DNA of 64,000 nt, from positions 124,001 to 188,000 of the forward strand of contig CALSFV010000074.1 in NCBI GenBank assembly GCA_943737045.1. Direction: 5' to 3'. This document shows, piece after piece, positions 56,701 to 64,000 of the stretch (within the stretch, counting starts at the first letter, position 1; each line of letters begins with the position of its first letter). The notes beneath the pieces were generated by a model, which saw nothing but the letters and a program-made list of their open reading frames with translations, was not told the origin of the DNA and searched no databases. This DNA is from Parapristionchus giblindavisi. Lineage: Eukaryota; Nematoda; Chromadorea; Rhabditida; Diplogasteridae. The position numbers were made by a program, and so were the translations under genes.

Positions 56701-59172
56701 ATTGGATAGTTACAAGAAAACTTATCCTCAAAAAACAAAAAAAAATGATATCCTTCTGGCCACCACTGTATGTAAAAGCATATCGCAATCTTATAGGGCT
56801 GACTATGAGGTAGCAATACGTATGTTTATTATTAAGTATCTTTCAGCTCAGTCTACATGACACTACATTTAATGATCCATCGAAAGTACTCGCCTGCGTC
56901 GAAGCATGTCTAAATGTAATAAGGCAACCTCGTGATGATCTTATCATAGACAGAGCCAAAACAGTCATCGACTTTTTGAATCGGTAAGTTCCTGTGCAAT
57001 GTTCAGTTCAATGATTTCGAATCGAAATTTTCGAAATTTTTCTTTTTTTTTCCGAAATTTTCGATATACATACATATAACAATATTCATATTCCGTTAAA
57101 AAATTTCGAATTCCGTTAAATTCCGTTAAGTCGGTTAAATTATCAAATATATAGTGGATTTCCATTTTTAACGATTTTCAGCATTGAATATCAGTAACAG
57201 TAGCGGAAATAGCTACGAAAGTAACATTCATATCAATGAAAATAGCGAGAGAGGTCGAGATAAGCTTAGTCAAAGCTATGCATATTATATATATATATTT
57301 ATTCACATTTAGCGAACAAATGATGTGAAACAAATAAATAAACAAATGAAGAAAATAAGGAATGGAATGAAATAGTGCATATGGATTGAGCCTAGAAGGA
57401 GATATCAGTGTTCCTAAGGGACGATAGAATTGGGGGGAGGGAAGAGATTCTGTATGAAAATATGAATGTTTTTGATACATTTGAGCAACATCGGGAAAGT
57501 CAATTTGAATGCAATACAAGTACAACGCAATAGTGATAATAGAGTACTCGAAAAATAAATTTTAAAAGCATAAAACATAGCAAAATGACCTGTTTCTGCC
57601 TTTTTACTTCAAAATATTTTATTTACTTTTTAACGGATTTAACGGAAACAGTTTAACGAATTCCGTTAAAATTAAATTTAGCGGATAAATATCGTTACAT
57701 CTGTTACCGTTAAATACCACTGGCCTGATAAATAGGAACACTTAAAATCAAAATGTTTAAAAAAGCTTCAAATTTTAAACTTTTGAGAGCAGCATTTGCA
57801 GAAAAAATTAAGAGGCCGTTTGTGTAAGAGTCGGGCAAATCTGGGGGAGGGTTGGCACAGGCCAAAAATTTTAATACCCTCAAAACTTGTGTATAGGGGT
57901 TATCAACCTCGCTGATGAAGATGTGCATAGTAATTTTGGCTCCAGTAGACCCGCAACGCCTGGGCGGGATTACGGTAACATCACGTTTTCAAGCCGTTTT
58001 CGATCCGTGGTTGAGCTAGGGCTATGAAAATTGGGCTCCTGGGACAGAATTCGATGGTGATGATGGCCGTCTGCTTCATTAGTTTTGAAAATTTCCCAAA
58101 AAGTCGATAACTGGAAATTTTGATTGAGACGGTTGCGAGCCTAGCGAGTATGACAGTTCGAACCGGCGTGGCGAGAGGATTCCAACGATATATTTTGAGC
58201 CCTTATCTCCGTCGAGAAAGCTTTCATTGGCTCGATATAGTGATCTGCGAAAGAGATGAACAAGAGGACAACGCTCTCTAGCACTCGAGAGAGAGCGCGG
58301 CGAAATGAGAGAGTGCCGAGAGACCGCGTGGAATTGAGAGACTCAGACAACTCATCGTGATTTTGCAGATCACTATATCGAGCCAATGAAAGCTTTCTCG
58401 ACGGAGATAAGGGCTCAAAATATATCGTTGGAATGCTCTCGCCACGCCGGTTCGAACTGTCATACTCGCTAGGCTCGCAACCGTCTCAATCAAAATTTCC
58501 AATTCTCGACCTTTTGGAAAATTTTCAAAACAAATGAAGTAGACAGCCATCATCGCCATCGAATTCTGTCCCAGGAGCCCAATTTTCATACCTCTAGCTC
58601 TAAAATGGACCGAGAACGGCTTGAAAACGTGATTATACCGTAATCACGCCCAGGCGTTGCGGGACCACTGGAGCCAAAATGACTATGCACATCTTCATCA
58701 GCGAGGTCGATAACCCCTATACACAAGTTTTGAGGGTATTAAAATTTTTGGCCTGTGCCAACCCTTGTTCGACTCTTACGCAAACGGCCTCTTAAGAGTA
58801 ATCTTTAATGATCCATTATTGCAGGAGCAAATATCTCAGTCTGCTCGAGAGTATCAAACCGTTCTACTTATGCTTTGAGCGCTGCTTGAACATCGCTGAA
58901 GGCCGAGGAATAATACATATACTGGAAGGGGTATTTTAACAATTAAATTAATGAAAATTAATTTGTAACAAATAATTAATAATAACTTGTCTACGACTTG
59001 TCGCGGTACTGTTCCTACAGTATCGGCCAAAAGTCTCCCGACATTTTTTTCATTTTTTATAACTTTTGTCCTAGGAAAGCAATCAGCTGATCTTTTCAGA
59101 CAATGTACGCAATTTATCAAGGAATACAACAATGATGTATTGCTGTTATTAGATCAGTTCGCTGTCGCGTAG
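47734..59172 (+). CDS. ZYG-11-like LRR/ARM protein, likely CUL2 substrate receptor (3' end unresolved)
   Basis: ZYG-11/ZER-1 family proteins recruit substrates to CUL2 ubiquitin ligases. Nine exons join in frame: 47734-47928, 48335-48437, 48917-49017, 49144-49227, 49819-50018, 50268-50443, 50506-50669, 56847-56983, 58825-58930. A candidate tenth starts at 59075. The N-terminus (SLEEIAIDRLADLI) fits a VHL-box. Leucine-rich repeats follow: RLKKLSLYGRL, TLNQLELIGFEEI, LPQLLQLDVSSCPLL, LQDLRVLDIGKT and PKLACLDISDVD. Later exons are helical (LACVEACLNVIRQP, YLCFERCLNIAEGRG) and resemble the ARM part. The ATG directly follows TTTAAG, so SL trans-splicing is possible. Exon 10 spliced in phase reads ESNQLIFS and soon stops. 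The shifted frame runs to a TAG at 59172. About 430 residues are covered; the family is usually 700-800, so the gene is truncated, frame-damaged or continues (see 63289). Intron 7 is 6.2 kb of nested transposons. Confidence 0.7.
48120..48236. mobile_element. TGACGTCA hairpin element, copy 2
   Basis: AACGTGACGTCAAAAGCG and CGCTTGAGACGTCACGT arms around GTAGGCGGAGGATTGTTGG, with outer CGGTGGCAAACCGTT and its inverse. Related to 16376-16492. It lies in intron 1 of the ZYG-11-like gene. Confidence 0.65.
48547..48660. mobile_element. MITE family B, copy 5
   Basis: TTAAAGGTACACCACAAGC at the left, AGCTTGGCATGTGCCTTTA at the right. In intron 2 of the ZYG-11-like gene. Confidence 0.83.
49578..49688. 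mobile_element. MITE with CACTCAC ends (copy 2)
   Basis: CACTCACAAAAAAATCCCTA at the left and GTGAGTG at the right with inner TTCCC / GGGAA inverted words. In intron 4 of the ZYG-11-like gene. Confidence 0.65.
50800..50965. repeat. TGCATGATCA and TTTTCGGAAAA motif cluster (left side of nest)
   Basis: Several TCATGCATG / GCATGATCA words, then repeated TTTTTCGGAAAAATT words. A matching cluster (GATCATGCATGG, TTTTCCGGTTTTCCGG) lies at 54300-54475 on the other side of the nested elements. The two may be ends of an outer element into which the nest was inserted (inference); no TSD was found. Confidence 0.45.
51221..52417. mobile_element. hAT element 2 (inner), 8-bp TSD ATTCCTA(G/C)
   Basis: Terminal repeats TAGTGTTGTTTAGTCGA and, inverted, TAGTGTTGTTAGATCGA. 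Flanks ATTCCTAG (51213-51220) and ATTCCTAC (52418-52425) match at 7 of 8 bases. Subterminal regions carry many copies of TTTAGTCTCGACTAAA-type palindromes. It is inserted inside hAT element 1 and encodes a minus-strand deletion-derivative transposase. Confidence 0.9.
51433..52095 (-). CDS. Truncated BED/hAT transposase protein inside hAT element 2
   Basis: Four minus-strand exons splice in frame: 52095-52019, 51970-51832, 51771-51627 and 51577-51433, with good GTAAG donors. Exon a has a BED-finger remnant (KTTSNFNNHRKAQH; the Cys pair is incomplete). Exons b and c give the conserved N-terminal part of hAT transposases (VELMTTLIVCNVLSF, SPYFRNLISFLDPG, SSRQLMSAKCIPDRAKKIRE). The DDE/RNase H core and dimerisation region are absent. 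Exons c and d run straight into an acidic C-terminus (MSEWSEGMSSEERDEGEKKE). This is a coherent internally deleted transposase, about 168 codons visible. The first exon with the start is not placed; an ATG lies at the start of exon a but out of frame. Confidence 0.72.
52700..54255 (+). mobile_element. RTE-type non-LTR retrotransposon 3' fragment, interrupted by hAT element 3
   Basis: Left part 52748-53391, right part 54103-54255. The frame shows the RT C-terminal pattern: GLSINRKNTQLM, YVYLGRELRADGQL, LRRKRAAWAAYGS, FTALCYAAETWPLT, SHRALERSLI, and RAKHRWAGHVLRREDDR. At 53288 a TAG replaces the expected Trp codon; the frame then continues VTQWFPPPFLMRPPGRPPAR. After removing the hAT insertion it continues to WTTRARNREIWRDCDPRG and stops, followed by a TAAGTAAGTAAGTA tail. 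A short tandem 3' tail and the GHVLRREDDR motif fit RTE elements. 5'-truncated, dead. Confidence 0.85.
53392..54094. mobile_element. hAT element 3 (703 bp), 8-bp TSD GTGAAGAT
   Basis: TIR TAGGGTGGCGAGAATGACTC and its complement at the right end. Exact 8-bp duplication GTGAAGAT at 53384-53391 and 54095-54102. The inverted arms extend far inward (ATTTTTGGAATCTACA and TGTAGATTCCAAAAAT; AAAATCGACTGT and complement), so most of the element can fold back. No transposase frame. It is inserted in the RTE open frame, giving a relative age order. Confidence 0.94.
54575..54695. mobile_element. MITE family B, copy 6
   Basis: TTAAAGGTACATCCCGAGC to AGCTCTGGGTTTACCTTTAA. In intron 7 of the ZYG-11-like gene. 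Confidence 0.83.
54696..55925. other. Intron 7, unassigned part
   Basis: AT-rich intronic sequence with no ORF or repeat I can support. Confidence 0.4.
55926..56014. repeat. GC-rich hairpin with GGGCGCC repeats
   Basis: Arms GTCACTACCAATTCCCCTTC and GGGGAATTGGTAGTGAC. Between them CTTTCGGGCGCC is repeated. A strong stem-loop. A half copy is at about 4600. Confidence 0.85.
56085..56162 (+). repeat. SINE-like repeat, copy 3
   Basis: CACTGGCCTAGCAGTGATAA, GACTTCGTGTGCCTTGAATA, ACGGGTTGCACC, then CTTTACCTTTTACCTTTAC. It is the clearest copy; the leading block is close to a tRNA A-box. Confidence 0.65.
56316..56700. mobile_element. hAT-like element 4 (385 bp) with CGGCAATT repeats
   Basis: Terminal repeats CAGGGCTGTGCGGCAAGG and its complement CCTTGCCGCACAGCCCTG. 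Both subterminal regions are full of TTCGGCAATTGCCGAA words. The TIR looks hAT-like, but the 8-bp flanks (GTACTTTG and ATTGGATA) do not match, so a TSD is not supported. Confidence 0.72.
56990..57720. repeat. Region bounded by TTCCGTTAAA / TTTAACGGAA clusters
   Basis: TTCCGTTAA and AAATTTTCG words cluster at 57020-57140, and the complementary TTTAACGGA cluster at 57630-57715. The pattern resembles the subterminal repeats of the hAT elements nearby, but exact ends and TSD are not clear. In intron 8. Confidence 0.5.
57808..58795. mobile_element. 988-bp palindromic element, TTAA at both ends
   Basis: TTAAGAGGCCGTTTGTGTAA at the left and its near complement at the right. Arms of about 440 bp pair almost perfectly (for example GATAACCCCTATACACAAGT type blocks) around a spacer at about 58248-58365. 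The ORFs on it read the same protein from both arms and are not genes. In intron 8 of the ZYG-11-like gene. Confidence 0.88.
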
Positions 59173-59189
59173 CGAGGATGCAGTGACAT

Positions 59190-59465
59190 GCTTTGTTCAT
59201 CTGAAACACTGTGAGAGTGGAGAACTACACTAGGGCTGTACAGTGAAAAAATCCGGAACAGCTTCCATCCCGATTTCAAACTGTAGCGCGTTTGCAAATG
59301 TCCCCTAAACTATATAACTCAGCTTCTAGATGTGCTAACGACCTATTCTATGTGCCAAACTGATGCTAATAACAAGTAGTGTTTCGCCCCAGATTTTGGT
59401 AGACATAGCTCTTCATTCGCCCTTAGAGCATGAAAAACAATTTTTTTGGAAGGACTGATTTGGAG
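59190..59465. other. No supported gene
   Basis: Sequence after the candidate last exon. The edge near 59445 (TTGGAAGGACTGATTTGGAG) pairs with 60830-60850. Confidence 0.4.
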
Positions 59466-60050
59466 GGGGGCGATCATTTACACAGCGGATCATAAGTCGG
59501 TTGGTATTTGGCGTATGGCAACCAAAGTTGTACCATTGCTATTAGTGGAAGTGTACGGTATTGGGCTACGTCAGGAATCGCGAACTGACTTTTTTCAGCC
59601 GACCCATGACACTGAAAATGGCCGAACTCGAAAAATTCATAATACTCCGAGACCAAATACTAGTTGCCATTATATCAATAGTGAGCCAACTTTTATCTTT
59701 CTGGATACCGTAACCCGAACTACCGTAATCTAGCAACCGTAACCTGCAATATTATAGCGAAATGCACTTCAAATCCCGGTTTGACGGTATCCAGAAAGAT
59801 ATAACTTGGCTCACTATTGATATAATGGCAAATAGTATTTGGTCTCGGAGTATTATGAATTTTTCGAATTCGGCCATTTTCAACCATGAACCCCGTGTCA
59901 TAGGTCGTCTGAAAAAAGTCAGTTCGCGATTCCTGACAGTTACGGTAGCCCAATACCGTACACTTCCACTAATAGCAATGGTGCAACTTTGGTTGCCATA
60001 TGCTAAATACCGACCGATCCGTTGTGCAAATGATCGCCTTTGCAAATGAT
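59466..60050. repeat. Inverted repeat, about 585 bp
   Basis: Left TTGGCGTATGGCAACCAAAG (59507) and right CTTTGGTTGCCATATGCTAA (59989) with pairing continuing to CTTTCTGGATACCGT / ACGGTATCCAGAAAG around a spacer at about 59715-59785. Arms differ by scattered substitutions and small indels. Mirror-image ORFs on both strands are artefacts. Confidence 0.85.
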
Positions 60051-60862
60051 TTGGAGACCCCACCGTTCAGAGGGTAGGTTTTCTAAAATTATGGTTCTAC
60101 CGCATGCAGCTTTGCAGTGTATCAAATCAAATCAAATCATTTATTTTCCTGTATAAGAAAGAGAGGGATGGTGTTGGGGGTTCTTCTAAACCAAAATAAG
60201 GGAAATAAATGTATCATATATTTATTTCCCTTAATTTGGTTTAGCTCCAATTCGTTATCCCGCAGCAAAAGTTATGCTGAAGTCAACTCGGTGCGCGCTC
60301 TTAATTTCTTTTAATTTAATTTATCTGACATTAAATAAATGTGACAGCAAGTGATAAATAAATAGCGTGAAATAATGGGTAGAGTCGAGGGGGGGCGGGG
60401 AGATGGAGGGAAGGAGCTCACTGTGTATAGTCGCTTCTGGGTTCAAAGATCATATTGGGATAGATCTATATTAGGGTGGATGAGGCCCTAAGCGGGAAGA
60501 GGACCGCTTTGTGTCAGTAGAGACAGACTGACATGCTCTTGTGCTTTCTCTCTCACTGCTCTCGCCCCTGGGCCTCTATTGACCAAATCTATTATTTTCA
60601 AAGCACCTTTGCACGTTAGAGATGCTCACAAAAGTTTTTACACTATTGCTGAACTTTTTTATCTTTGTATTCTGATCTTTAGTAGGTAAAACAGAGTAGA
60701 CCTCCCGCAAGAGTTTCTGCGGATCTGAAAGGGATCAGAACAAAACCAAAACAAGGGAAATAAATATATGGTACATTGTAAAGCTGCAAACGGTGGAGCC
60801 ATAATTTCAGAAAACCTACCTTCCGAATGATGGGGTCTCCAAATCAGTCCTTCGAGAGCCAC
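60050..60862. repeat. Outer inverted repeat enclosing 60.1-60.8 kb
   Basis: 60050-60125 (GGAGACCCCACCGTTC, GTAGGTTTTCTAAAATTATG, GCAGCTTTG) is the complement of about 60778-60845. Further in, AAATAAGGGAAATAAATGTA near 60195 resembles 60750-60770, with an internal small palindrome at 60190-60245 (ATAAGGGAAATAAATGTATC and complement). Confidence 0.7.
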
Positions 60863-61511
60863 AGCTCGAACGCGCTTTTTACAGGCTGTGTAGGCGATGA
60901 AATAAGACTCCCATGATGGAGCCCTTGCAAGAGCAGTGAGAGCACAGCGGCGTGGTGTAGTGGAAGTGTGTTCTCCTCTTGATCACTATGTGACATGTTC
61001 GAATACACTTAGGACATTTTTCTTTTGCTGATAAAAGCGCGTTCGAACGTACAAAATATAATTATTTATATAAAATCGGAAAGTGAATGCCAGCCGCTGA
61101 TTTTTTGGTTCCGACCTTATATTGCCTATACCTATCGAGGAAAAATATTACCGTCCATAGGTCTAAAAGATATTTCTTACACTTCCCTTGTGAGCGGGAC
61201 TGTATATCTTTTAATTTAGAGTGGCTTCATGCTGGCAAACAATACTTGGGAACGCTGCTCATTAGACATCGATCGATTCTGTTCCATTCTCTTAAATCTT
61301 ACACTAGAGCATAAAGATTTCAAGAGGTAAGTCACTTTATGCCAAAATTACCATTCCGCAGAGTCTCCCTTTCTGCGGGCAATTCCTCGAATGCGTTTCC
61401 GCCTAAGATTAACTAATTTCCTACTACATCCAATACTTTATTTCCGTCGTACGGCATAAATCTGTTTTTCGACATCACATCACACTTCTATAAGTGACGT
61501 TGCGAATTATT
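60863..61511. other. No supported gene
   Basis: No coding signal I can support. ORFs at 61025 and 61087 lack motifs. Confidence 0.4.
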
Positions 61512-61647
61512 TAGCACCCGCATGCCATTGCGGGCCCGAATGCCATTGCGGGCCCGCAATCGCTCCCACTCGCCTCCCTTCGAGGATGCGGGCCCGCAAT
61601 GATTTTACGAGCCATTGCGGGCCCGCAACCCCGAATAGCCAACTCTA
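61512..61647. mobile_element. Short relative of hAT element 1
   Basis: Three ATTGCGGGCCCGCAA-type palindromes in 130 bp and a right end AGCCAACTCTA that matches the TIR of hAT element 1 (TAGRGTTGGC). The left end and TSD are unclear (GAATTATT against CGTGATAG). It abuts the mariner relic at 61650. Confidence 0.7.
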
Positions 61648-61649
61648 CG

Positions 61650-62345
61650 TGATAGTCGTGCCCTCGAGGATGAGTTCCCAACGATCGACTCCCATCACTT
61701 TCCACCAGATGGATAGCGTCACTTTTTTTTTGGAGTGCAAATCGGGTTTGGGGACATTCACTGGCTGTTCGTGCTGACGGAAACACTCTCTTTTGCTATT
61801 CGTAATCGTAGAGCACCAACCTTTCATCATCGGTTATAACCTTAGCCAGCTAATCAAACCGGTGATGTAGATTGAGAAGAGTCTTTGTTATGTCCACTGG
61901 GCCGAATTATCCGTATGATATGCAAAATTAGTATGCAAAAATGCTATTCAATCAGATTCAGGCAACACACCGTATGTTGTGGTAGAGTTATCGTTGTGAG
62001 ACGCAAATTTATATTCGCGGGAATTCAAAAGTGATTTTCCGGTCTTGTGTTTTTTCAAGGTGGTTACTCTCCCTTTAAGTGTCATTGCAAGATCACTCCT
62101 ATCGAGATAAGGATCAGCCTCTTCCCCTTGGAGCAGTCGATCGAGATCCACCTCCATAGGGCGACCGGGTCGGTATTCATCATCGAGGGAAAAGTCCTGT
62201 TTCTCGAATTTGATTACCCACTTTCTCACAGATGTTACGTGAGTGACATCTGAAAGGTACATCTCTGCTAGGCGATATTGGATGTCGAGGTGTTTCAAGT
62301 CGGAAAGGAAGAGGAATAGCATCACTCGCTGGGAGGACACTCTGG
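61650..62345 (-). mobile_element. Mos1-like mariner transposase relic
   Basis: Minus-strand reading gives the N-terminal DNA-binding half: SVRKWVIKFEKQDFSLDDEY then RPGRPMEVDLDRLLQ, matching the mariner GRP linker. After a frame change, the first catalytic part follows: VITDDERLVLYDYE (TGDEKWV.YDN equivalent, first Asp present) and VPKPDLHSKKKVTLSIWW with GVDRWELILEGTTIT. The second and third catalytic Asp are missing; the copy is cut at 61647 by the hAT-1 relative. It is a different mariner lineage from the relic at 6240, whose visible part is C-terminal. Confidence 0.87.
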
Positions 62346-62710
62346 AACTGAATCGAAAACATCCGCAGGGTACTCGAAGAACCCCTCTGTAGTGTAAACA
62401 TGTCCATCGTCACTATGTTGTGATCAATGAAAGAGTGGAGATAGACTGTAATGGGGCAACGAGAATGGGACGCAGAGTAGATCAAGGAAGAAAAAGACAC
62501 TCATAGAGCAAGACCTAAGTCGGTGTTGTGGGTCTCCCTTACGCAGTACCACTGTGTGGCTTCCATCTTTGTGGTTGTTGAACGGGGGGCTCCCAAGGAC
62601 CAATTGACTCCCAAAGAGGATGAGGAGTAAATGAGATCATGTTGATCGCACCTTTCGCAAGGTCGAAGCGGTGATGCGGTTCTGCTCACCCGCCAACTGG
62701 TACACGAAGA

Positions 62711-62917
62711 TACACTCAGGTGCGTAAAAAATCTACGCAGCTTTTTGATGTGTTCTATTGAACACATCAGATTGTTCTATTGAACACCCCATGTGCTCCA
62801 ATTTACACCTTTTCCTATTTACACCCCAAAAGGTGTTAATGAGAACACATTGGGGATTACAGTTTCACCGGGAACACCTATGGGTGTTCATATTAACACT
62901 TCATTTTTTGAGTGTAG
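62711..62917. mobile_element. ACACTCA-ended element with AACACC / GGTGTT words
   Basis: ACACTCAGGTGCG on the left and TTTTTTGAGTGTA on the right with TA flanks. Inside, several AACACATC, AACACC and GGTGTT words alternate in orientation. Perhaps distantly related to the CACTCAC MITEs. Confidence 0.5.
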
Positions 62918-63288
62918 GAATCATGTGAGACTGATATCTCCAATCTCGAGTAGACGGTGACACTCGTGCAACTAAACAGCTGCTGCTCCTTCGGGCAGTG
63001 TGATTTACTGTGACCTTCCTATTAAATTTGCTTGAGTAGACATAGTTTACGAACGATTTGGCCGTGTTTTGGCAAATGCTAACCTGTATATGGGGCGAAA
63101 TGTTGGTTTTTTGGGTTACCATTTGCCCTGATATGGGCAAATAGTGTGCACAAGTAGGGAAAGTTGGAAAATCTACTGCAACATATTAGGGCCAAGTTTG
63201 CCCTCTTCTCTGGCAATGCACGTAGTGAATGGCTAAATCAACAGTTGCAAAAATATACTTTCTTTTCATTTCAAAATCTACAATCATG
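62918..63288. other. No supported gene
   Basis: No coding signal I can support. Confidence 0.4.
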
Positions 63289-63500
63289 AATGTTTTCAGC
63301 ATACATTGGGTGCTGTATTTAGTTGGACACATCTTCAGAAGCAAACCCAACGCCTTATCGTACCTCACTGATGAAAGACTTATGGTCTTGATAATCAATG
63401 AAGCACGTGAGCAGGATGAACTTAGATCTAATATACTCCTCGATACGATCTGCAATATGCTGAGTAATTTTCCATATATGTTTTTATTTATTTGTTTACC
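63289..63500 (+). CDS. Candidate helical exon, possibly of the ZYG-11-like gene
   Basis: After a GTTTTCAG acceptor or an internal TTTAG near 63321, an open frame runs to a stop at 63508. It encodes a helical, leucine-rich stretch (DERLMVLIINEAREQDELRS and NILLDTICNMLSNFP), compatible with an ARM-type repeat. It is on the same strand as the ZYG-11-like gene and 4 kb beyond its last assigned exon, so it could be a downstream exon. It could equally be an unrelated gene; splice phase cannot be checked because the preceding exon is uncertain. Confidence 0.3.
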
Positions 63501-63510
63501 CATCAGTTAA

Positions 63511-64000
63511 AACATAATTACTGAAGGAAAATGCAATATGTGATTTGAATATATGAATATCAATGCGAATAGGAGATTGAGTTATAATGTTGCTAGGGCG
63601 CAAATTTAGTTTAAAAAATTTCTGATTCTTCTTATTGGTCGCAAAAACATCAATGAACCATCATGCCCGTACAGTGAAAGGCGCACTTTTTGAAAATTGA
63701 GAAAAATAGGTTTCGCACTTACAACAAAGGGAACATCATGGCAAGCAAGATGTGAAATAATAATGATAATAGTCTTTATGTGGTGACGGTGAAATAAACA
63801 GGTACAAATGGAGTCAATACTGTAGTGCACATAAAATACTATATCACAACTATGGCAACATAAGACAAAGAAAAAAATCGATCATAAATTGGAGAGATTC
63901 AACGAAGAATTAACAATTCTACAAAAAGGCTTAGAATTAGGGCTAATAATACAATTATTAGGCAACGAGTGCCATAAATTGACTGTTCAATTGGAGACGA
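63511..64000. other. No supported gene at right edge
   Basis: AT-rich sequence with no recognised motif. It may be intron or intergenic. Confidence 0.4.

Noticed and set aside
57710..58589. Mirror-image frames on the 988-bp palindrome, and likewise at 59446-60063
   Set aside because: The same peptide appears from both arms, which is what a palindrome produces; no domain is recognised.
47734..59172. Reading the ZYG-11-like gene as part of a toxin-antidote element like peel-1/zeel-1
   Set aside because: No partner toxin-like gene is visible in the window, and the family has many non-selfish members; kept only as context.

Overview
This window looks like nuclear DNA from a free-living rhabditid-type nematode. 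The evidence is two chemoreceptor families known only from nematodes (an Sre-like tandem pair and an Srv/Srg-like 7TM gene), a ZYG-11-like LRR gene, a divergent PP1-like phosphatase gene, small introns of 46-60 nt with TTTCAG-type acceptors, and a tRNA-His. The background is AT-rich and crowded with transposons and foldback DNA. All gene models here were built by hand from splice sites, reading frame and family motifs. No search or RNA evidence was available.

Layout. 0-5 kb: microsatellite, a stray inverted Sre exon, TTAA-flanked MITEs and a tandem pair of a dispersed repeat. 5.3-9.6 kb: an Sre-like chemoreceptor pseudogene with a dead mariner in one intron and a non-LTR retroelement end in another. 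10-17 kb: repeats and two reverse-transcriptase relics. 17.7-20.9 kb: an intact-looking Sre-like paralogue. 21-27 kb: repeats, tRNA-His(GTG), a minus-strand terminal exon of a membrane protein and an inverted duplication. 27.6-29.9 kb: a PP1-like gene whose catalytic residues are nearly all replaced, with short introns filled by GATCTTT or GATCAAA repeats. 30.8-34.5 kb: a complete eight-exon Srv/Srg-like receptor. 34.5-47.7 kb: no convincing gene; MITEs, tRNA-like relics, a 110-bp tandem repeat, two foldback elements with degenerate repetitive arms, a 2.7-kb palindrome and GA-rich satellite. 47.7-59.2 kb: a ZYG-11-like gene with a 6.2-kb intron holding a nest of hAT elements and an RTE fragment. 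59.2-64 kb: overlapping inverted repeats, a mariner relic and a possible further exon.

The host genes do not form a pathway. Two are members of expanded chemosensory families, one is a probable pseudophosphatase and one is a probable substrate-receptor subunit of a CUL2 ubiquitin ligase. The clearest unusual signals are: (1) introns of the PP1-like gene carrying mutually complementary repeat blocks in alternating orientation; (2) three hAT insertions whose 8-bp target duplications can be read directly, one of which still encodes a spliceable, internally deleted BED/hAT protein; (3) hAT-like families each built around their own repeated word, often palindromic; (4) several kilobase-scale palindromes and foldback elements; and (5) a three-copy SINE-like repeat with a CTTTAC tail.
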